A DNA stretch of 7,251 bases from Chloroflexota bacterium. GTDB lineage: Bacteria; Chloroflexota; Dehalococcoidia; DSTF01; RBG-16-68-14. The stretch is from the NCBI GenBank assembly GCA_022561355.1, contig JADFRJ010000115.1:1-7251 (forward strand), given 5' to 3'. This document shows positions 4,844-7,251 of the stretch, in pieces; within the stretch, counting starts at the first letter, position 1; the number at the start of each line of letters is the position of its first letter. The translations under genes and the position numbers were made by a program. A model generated the notes under the pieces. The model was not told where the DNA came from, ran no database searches, and worked only from the letters and a program-made list of their open reading frames with translations.

Positions 4844-6081
4844 CGCGGCGCACCATCCGAAACAGGCTCTAGCCTTCCCGCCGCGTCGAGCTTGAACAGC
4901 TCTCGCAGCGCTACCGTATCGCCCTTTAGCCCGCCCGTCTCGGAGATCGAGGTGACAACCCGGCGGCCGTCGCTGGAGCGGCTCAGATGGACAAGCAGGT
5001 GCAGCGCGGAGGCCATCTGCTCTCGAATGGCGCGGATCGGCAGGTCCAGCCCGGCCATCAGGACCATGTTTTCGATGCGTGAAAGAGCATCTCGCGCGGA
5101 GTTGGCGTGCACCGTCGTCATCGACCCTTCGTGGCCGGTGTTCATCGCCTGCATCATGTCGAACGCCTCCTGGCCGCGCACCTCGCCGACGATGATGCGG
5201 TCCGGCCGCATGCGAAGCGCGTTCCGTACGAGTTCGCGCTGGCTGACAGCGTTCCGTCCCTCGATGTTGGCGGGCCTCGCCTCCATGGCGACGACGTGCC
5301 GCTGCTGGAGCTTCAGCTCGATCGGGTCTTCGATGGTGATGATGCGCTCGGCCTCGGGGATGAATGCGGAGAGTGCGTTGAGCACAGTCGTCTTGCCCGT
5401 GCCGGTACCACCGGAGATGACGATGTTCTTCCGCTGCGCGATGCTGGCGCCGATAAACTCGGCCGCCTGCTGCGAGAAGGTCTCGTTCTGCACCAGATCT
5501 TCGATCGTGTGGCGCTCCGGGCGAAACTTACGGATCGTGACCGTTGGGCTGCGTGGGATTAGCGGCGGGATCATAATGTTTACACGAGACCCGTCCGGCA
5601 ACCGCGCATCGACGAACGGTGAAGACTCGTCCACGCGGCGTCCAAGCGGCGCGATGATGCGATCGATGATGCGGAGGATGTGCGCTTCGTCGTTGAAGCG
5701 CGCCTCCGCAGCGTGGATCACACCGTTGCGCTCGTAGTACACCTCGTCGGGGGCATTGACCATCACTTCAGAGATGTCAGGGTCATCGACGAGCGGCTGA
5801 ATCGGTCCGAAGCCCACAGCTTCATCGACGACGGCTTTGATCACGGCCTCCTTGGCGTCACCGTAGAGGCCGGCCATATCCGTGATGCCAGCCACGTCAG
5901 CAACGTTAGCGACGATAGAGCGCACGGAAGCCTCGATCGCGGCGCGCGCCTCCTCGGGCGAGCGCTGCTCCAGGCTGGAGAGGTCGACCTCCTGCAACAG
6001 GCGCTGATGCACGCGATAGACGATGGCAGCGCGATCATCGCCGTTCATCCGAGTTTCGAAATTCGTAGGCGGTCTGATCAC
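4840..6081 (-). CDS. tadA: TadA/CpaF-family secretion ATPase
   Basis: This 413-residue cytoplasmic hexameric ATPase of the type II/IV secretion superfamily powers Flp pilus assembly. An N-terminal helical region (about 15-110) precedes the RecA-like core. Walker A is GGTGTGKT (224-231), the Asp box is IITIEDPIEL (247-256), Walker B is RIIVGEVRG (295-303) with E300 as the likely catalytic glutamate, and the His box is GHEGSMTTVHANSA (316-329). Upstream, FVDARLPDGSRVNIMIPP (156-173) is the typical CpaF linker to the core. The GTG start at 6081 is chosen over the ATG at 6048 because AGGAGG (6094-6089) lies 7 nt before the GTG, while the ATG has no such site. The GTG overlaps the cpaE stop as GTGA. 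All catalytic motifs are intact. The family also contains VirB11-like and archaeal ATPases, but adjacency to cpaE, tadB and tadC fixes the assignment. Confidence 0.96.
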   Translation of the reverse strand: MIRPPTNFETRMNGDDRAAIVYRVHQRLLQEVDLSSLEQRSPEEARAAIEASVRSIVANVADVAGITDMAGLYGDAKEAVIKAVVDEAVGFGPIQPLVDDPDISEVMVNAPDEVYYERNGVIHAAEARFNDEAHILRIIDRIIAPLGRRVDESSPFVDARLPDGSRVNIMIPPLIPRSPTVTIRKFRPERHTIEDLVQNETFSQQAAEFIGASIAQRKNIVISGGTGTGKTTVLNALSAFIPEAERIITIEDPIELKLQQRHVVAMEARPANIEGRNAVSQRELVRNALRMRPDRIIVGEVRGQEAFDMMQAMNTGHEGSMTTVHANSARDALSRIENMVLMAGLDLPIRAIREQMASALHLLVHLSRSSDGRRVVTSISETGGLKGDTVALRELFKLDAAGRLEPVSDGAPR

Positions 6082-7251
6082 GCGCGGGCCTCCTGGCGGC
6101 TGACGCCAACGGCTCGCTTACGGCCGTTCAGAAGCCTGCCAAGGATGCTCTTCTTGCGGGGTGTGGGCGACCCCCCGCTCAGGACCGTCGCCAAGTCCCA
6201 AAAGCCTGTCGCTGCTACCCCGCCGGGGTCGGCTTCGACGACGGTGCGGCCGATCTGCGCGCTCCTCCGCACCTGGCGGTCGTAAGGGACTGTCCAGAAG
6301 ATCTGCCGGCCGAGGGCAGTCTCGACGCTGGCAGGGCTGACGTCCAGCTCCGGCGTGTTGACGTTCAGGACAAGGCGGACGCGGCCGTCATCGATCGGTA
6401 CCGTTGAGAGGACCTGAAATGCGCGGACGGAGTCGTGTGCGCTTGCATAGTCAGGCGTGGTCACCCAGAGCACAAGCGAAGCGGCCTGCAGCGCGGCCAG
6501 CGACACCTCGCTGAGCGTGCTGCCGGTATCGACCAACACGACATCGAACTGCCGGGACAGCTCCCCGAGCGCGTCCTTCAGGCGCTCTCCGGAGATGCCG
6601 CGCCAGTCGAAGGGGCTGGCTGGGCCCTGTAAAACAGCAACGCCGCTCTCGTGCTGGGTGAGGAAGCGCTGCGACGCCACGCCGTCGATCGGCCCGGGCT
6701 CTCGCAGGGCGTCCGTCACGCTGGGGCCAGGACCCAGGCCGAGGCTCGTAGCGGCGTCGCCAAAGCTATCGTCCGCGTCTACCAAAACAACCGACTGGTC
6801 GCCTCGCATCGCCAACGCGACCGCGAGGTTCGTCGCGACGGTGGTTTTGCCGGCGCCGCCTTTAGCGCCGAACACGGTGATGACGGACCCGCGAGGCCCC
6901 AGCACGGCGGCATCATCGCTCCGCAGCTTGCGCCGCTCTTCAGACTCAAGCGCTGCCGTGAGCGAGCGGCGCATGTCGTCAGGCTTGAGCGGCGCCTGCA
7001 GGAAGTCTCTCGCGCCGGCCAGCATAGCCAGGCGCACCGTCTGGAGATCGCTCGAATCGGCGTACACGATGATGGGCGTCCCCGGCAGGTCGTGGACGAT
7101 CGCCTCGACCGTCTGGATCGCGCGCGCCATCGGCTCCTTGAGGCCGAAGAGGACAACGTCCGGCTTCAGCTCAGAGGCCTGAGCGACGGCTTCCGTGCCG
7201 AGACCAGCCTCACCGCTGGCCTGAAACCCAGCCGGCTCGACGAGCTGACGC
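6078..7251 (-). CDS. cpaE: CpaE/TadZ-family MinD-like ATPase with pseudo-receiver domain, 5' end outside window
   Basis: This is the localisation factor for Tad pili. The frame stays open through ATG 7130 to the right edge, adding 40 codons (390 residues visible), so 7130 is internal. Visible residues 1-100 are a response-regulator receiver fold (RQLVEPAGFQ, ELKPDVVLFGL, GTPIIVYA, AGARDFLQAPL). The usual phospho-acceptor Asp is Gly in LFGL, and the usual Lys before Pro is Ala in QAPL. A linker leads to a ParA/MinD ATPase: deviant Walker A KGGAGKTT (130-137) with both lysines, A' motif VDADDSFGD (157-165), Walker B FDVVLVDTG (235-243), and VPYDRQVRRSAQIGR (281-295), as in CpaE. A basic tail (KKSILGRLLNGRKR) could touch membrane or partner. 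Some TadZ proteins lose ATPase residues, but here they are kept, so ATP-dependent dimerisation is plausible. It overlaps tadA by 4 nt. Probably 15-30 residues are missing at the start. Confidence 0.9.
   Translation of the reverse strand, partial: RQLVEPAGFQASGEAGLGTEAVAQASELKPDVVLFGLKEPMARAIQTVEAIVHDLPGTPIIVYADSSDLQTVRLAMLAGARDFLQAPLKPDDMRRSLTAALESEERRKLRSDDAAVLGPRGSVITVFGAKGGAGKTTVATNLAVALAMRGDQSVVLVDADDSFGDAATSLGLGPGPSVTDALREPGPIDGVASQRFLTQHESGVAVLQGPASPFDWRGISGERLKDALGELSRQFDVVLVDTGSTLSEVSLAALQAASLVLWVTTPDYASAHDSVRAFQVLSTVPIDDGRVRLVLNVNTPELDVSPASVETALGRQIFWTVPYDRQVRRSAQIGRTVVEADPGGVAATGFWDLATVLSGGSPTPRKKSILGRLLNGRKRAVGVSRQEARA
6089..6094 (-). promoter_or_regulatory. Strong Shine-Dalgarno fixing the GTG start of tadA
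   Basis: AGGAGG on the minus strand lies 7 nt before GTG 6081 and inside the end of the cpaE coding sequence. It decides in favour of the GTG over the ATG 33 nt downstream. It also gives tadA independent translation in addition to stop-start coupling with cpaE. Confidence 0.75.

Noticed and set aside
4892..5737. 281-codon plus-strand open frame opposite tadA.
   Set aside because: The opposite strand encodes an intact TadA ATPase with all catalytic motifs. The serine/arginine-rich translation is typical of an antisense shadow.

Overview
The window is GC-rich except for an AT-richer stretch at about 225-475. About nine tenths of it is one tightly packed minus-strand operon for a Tad-type (tight adherence, Flp type IVc pilus) assembly machine. 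No secretin, Flp pilin or outer-membrane gene is visible. The gene order cpaE/tadZ, tadA, tadB, tadC, FHA-like gene, A24 peptidase in a GC-rich genome suggests a monoderm-like bacterium such as a Chloroflexota or actinobacterial lineage. This is an inference from gene content and general protein character, and the phylum is not certain.

Layout, reading the minus strand from the right edge: a CpaE/TadZ ATPase with a degenerate receiver domain (start outside the window), the TadA/CpaF secretion ATPase, TadB, TadC, a short protein with a degenerate FHA fold and a J-domain-like segment, an A24 prepilin peptidase without the usual zinc cysteines, and a class I SAM-dependent methyltransferase. Junctions are GTGA and ATGA overlaps, a 2-nt gap, a TGATG overlap, then gaps of 15 and 12 nt. 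This points to one translationally coupled transcript whose promoter lies beyond the right edge. The proposed working scheme is: CpaE/TadZ positions the apparatus, TadA powers it by ATP hydrolysis, TadB and TadC form the membrane platform, the peptidase processes prepilins encoded elsewhere, and the FHA-like protein may be an adaptor.

Left of the methyltransferase (1-720) the character changes. A convergent gap holds a two-tier inverted repeat (673-709). A plus-strand gene for a 63-residue two-helix membrane protein lies at 475-666. A 255-bp AT-richer divergent region (220-474) follows. A minus-strand gene then runs off the left edge (1-219, 73 codons open).

The divergent region is the most unusual part. 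It holds a near-consensus sigma70-type promoter firing leftward (TAGACA, 17 nt, TATAAT). A 16-bp inverted repeat overlaps its -35 and a second related copy lies 22 bp away. A 27-bp near-perfect palindrome sits just before the small membrane gene. An 8-bp tandem triplicate and a hairpin lie in the predicted leader of the left-edge gene. It looks like a regulated divergent promoter of accessory character beside the pilus operon.
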